A stretch of 5,551 nt of DNA from an uncultured Sutterella sp. (GTDB lineage Bacteria; Pseudomonadota; Gammaproteobacteria; Burkholderiales; Burkholderiaceae_F): assembly GCA_905192805.1 (NCBI GenBank), contig CAJJMF010000168.1:1-5551 (forward strand), read 5' to 3'. Below the pieces are notes generated by a model that had not been told where the DNA came from, searched no databases, and saw only the letters and a program-made list of their open reading frames with translations. This document shows positions 5,265 to 5,551 of the stretch, piece after piece. Numbering within the stretch: the stretch's first letter is position 1; every line of letters starts with the position of its first letter. The position numbers and the translations under genes were made by a program.

Positions 5265-5273
5265 ATGAACCCC

Positions 5274-5504
5274 ATGAATTATTCAGGCATTCTGATTAGC
5301 TTTCAGCAAGACGCTATGGACGCAGCCCTTGAGGCCATTCGTCAACTACCTCAGGTGGAAGTCTTTCAAGTCGACACCGATGGTCGTCGTGCGATTGCTG
5401 TGATTGAAGCGGAAACCACGGGCGCCGAAGTGAGCGTCTTTGAGTCCATTCAAAAAGTGAGCGGTGTGGTGGATGTGAGACTGGTGAATCAGTTCTCCAG
5501 ATAA
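5274..5504 (+). CDS. napD: NapD-type chaperone for a Tat-exported molybdoenzyme
   Basis: NapD is a small cytoplasmic chaperone that binds the twin-arginine signal peptide of the periplasmic nitrate reductase NapA. It holds back export until the molybdenum cofactor is inserted. The protein here is 76 residues; the E. coli one is 87 with a longer tail. It follows the ferredoxin-like pattern: strand GILISF (5-10), helix to about 25, LPQVEVFQVDTDGRRAIAVIEAE (25-47), a helix FESIQKVSGVVDV (56-68) and the end strand RLVNQF. The E. coli stretch VVVEAEDSETLIQTIESV and the following EGVLAVSLV line up well with it. The start is ATG 5274. No napA or other nap gene is visible; 47 bases remain after the stop, so the partner is probably beyond the right edge. 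NapD-like chaperones also serve other molybdoenzymes, so the exact client is inference. Confidence 0.85.
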   Translation: MNYSGILISFQQDAMDAALEAIRQLPQVEVFQVDTDGRRAIAVIEAETTGAEVSVFESIQKVSGVVDVRLVNQFSR

Positions 5505-5551
5505 GAAGAGCGCCCTCAGTGCAATGCGAACGCCTAAGTGGCGCGATCGCC

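Larger units (their letters stand above)
4926..5273. other. Gene-free stretch upstream of napD with several hairpins
   Basis: I find no credible gene here. One frame is open from 4987 to 5268, but it lacks a ribosome binding site and resembles nothing known. The stretch contains hairpins at 4986-5013, 5063-5078 and within 5132-5202, a -10-like TAAAAT at 5115-5120, and a 9-bp direct repeat at 5206-5240. It probably holds the napD promoter and a structured leader RNA. Confidence 0.5.

Noticed and set aside
4987..5268. Open frame of 93 codons before napD
   Set aside because: It starts at a GTG inside a hairpin without a ribosome binding site, its composition is unlike the neighbours, and it matches nothing I know. 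Its TGA falls just before the napD ATG, so coupling is conceivable but unsupported.
5519..5551. Possible start of a next gene (GTG 5519 or ATG 5524) after napD
   Set aside because: Only ten or eleven codons are visible, both frames stay open to the edge, and neither start has a clear ribosome binding site.

Overview
The window looks like a chromosomal segment of a Gram-negative proteobacterium. It carries a classical (type Va) autotransporter with an outer-membrane beta-barrel and a NapD-type chaperone for a Tat-exported molybdoenzyme. The moderately GC-rich codon use, the autotransporter style and the nap chaperone would fit a gut betaproteobacterium of the Sutterellaceae type. That placement is inference from general resemblance, not from a marker gene.

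Layout. Bases 1-2731 hold a large autotransporter whose reading frame is broken. The passenger (78-1790) ends in a proline-rich linker of 15-bp repeats and hits a run of seven C at 1726-1732. The C-terminal barrel (to 2731) continues in the -1 frame, with no start codon or ribosome binding site of its own. One extra C in the run would rejoin them into a protein of about 884 residues from position 78. The passenger ORF also lacks a signal peptide. A coding-like frame open from the left edge to 97 suggests the gene starts outside the window and has a second frame break near 75-95. A terminator with a tandemly duplicated 3' arm follows (2744-2783).

Bases 2784-3468 hold a regulatory stretch (14-bp perfect palindrome, sigma70-like promoter) and a small two-helix membrane protein of unknown function. 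A convergent minus-strand gene of unknown function (3482-3862) is separated by a divergent spacer, with a CRP/FNR-like box, from an aldo/keto reductase (best start GTG 3984, end 4838). The reductase ends at a strong intrinsic terminator (4889-4925). A gene-free stretch (about 4926-5273) contains several hairpins and leads into napD (5274-5504), which is probably the first visible gene of a respiratory molybdoenzyme operon continuing past the right edge.

The genes do not form one operon; the window is a series of short independent units. I found no tRNA, rRNA, CRISPR array, insertion sequence or attachment site. The most notable feature is the repeat-rich, homopolymer-interrupted autotransporter linker, which could be a phase-variation switch, a decaying gene or a sequencing indel.
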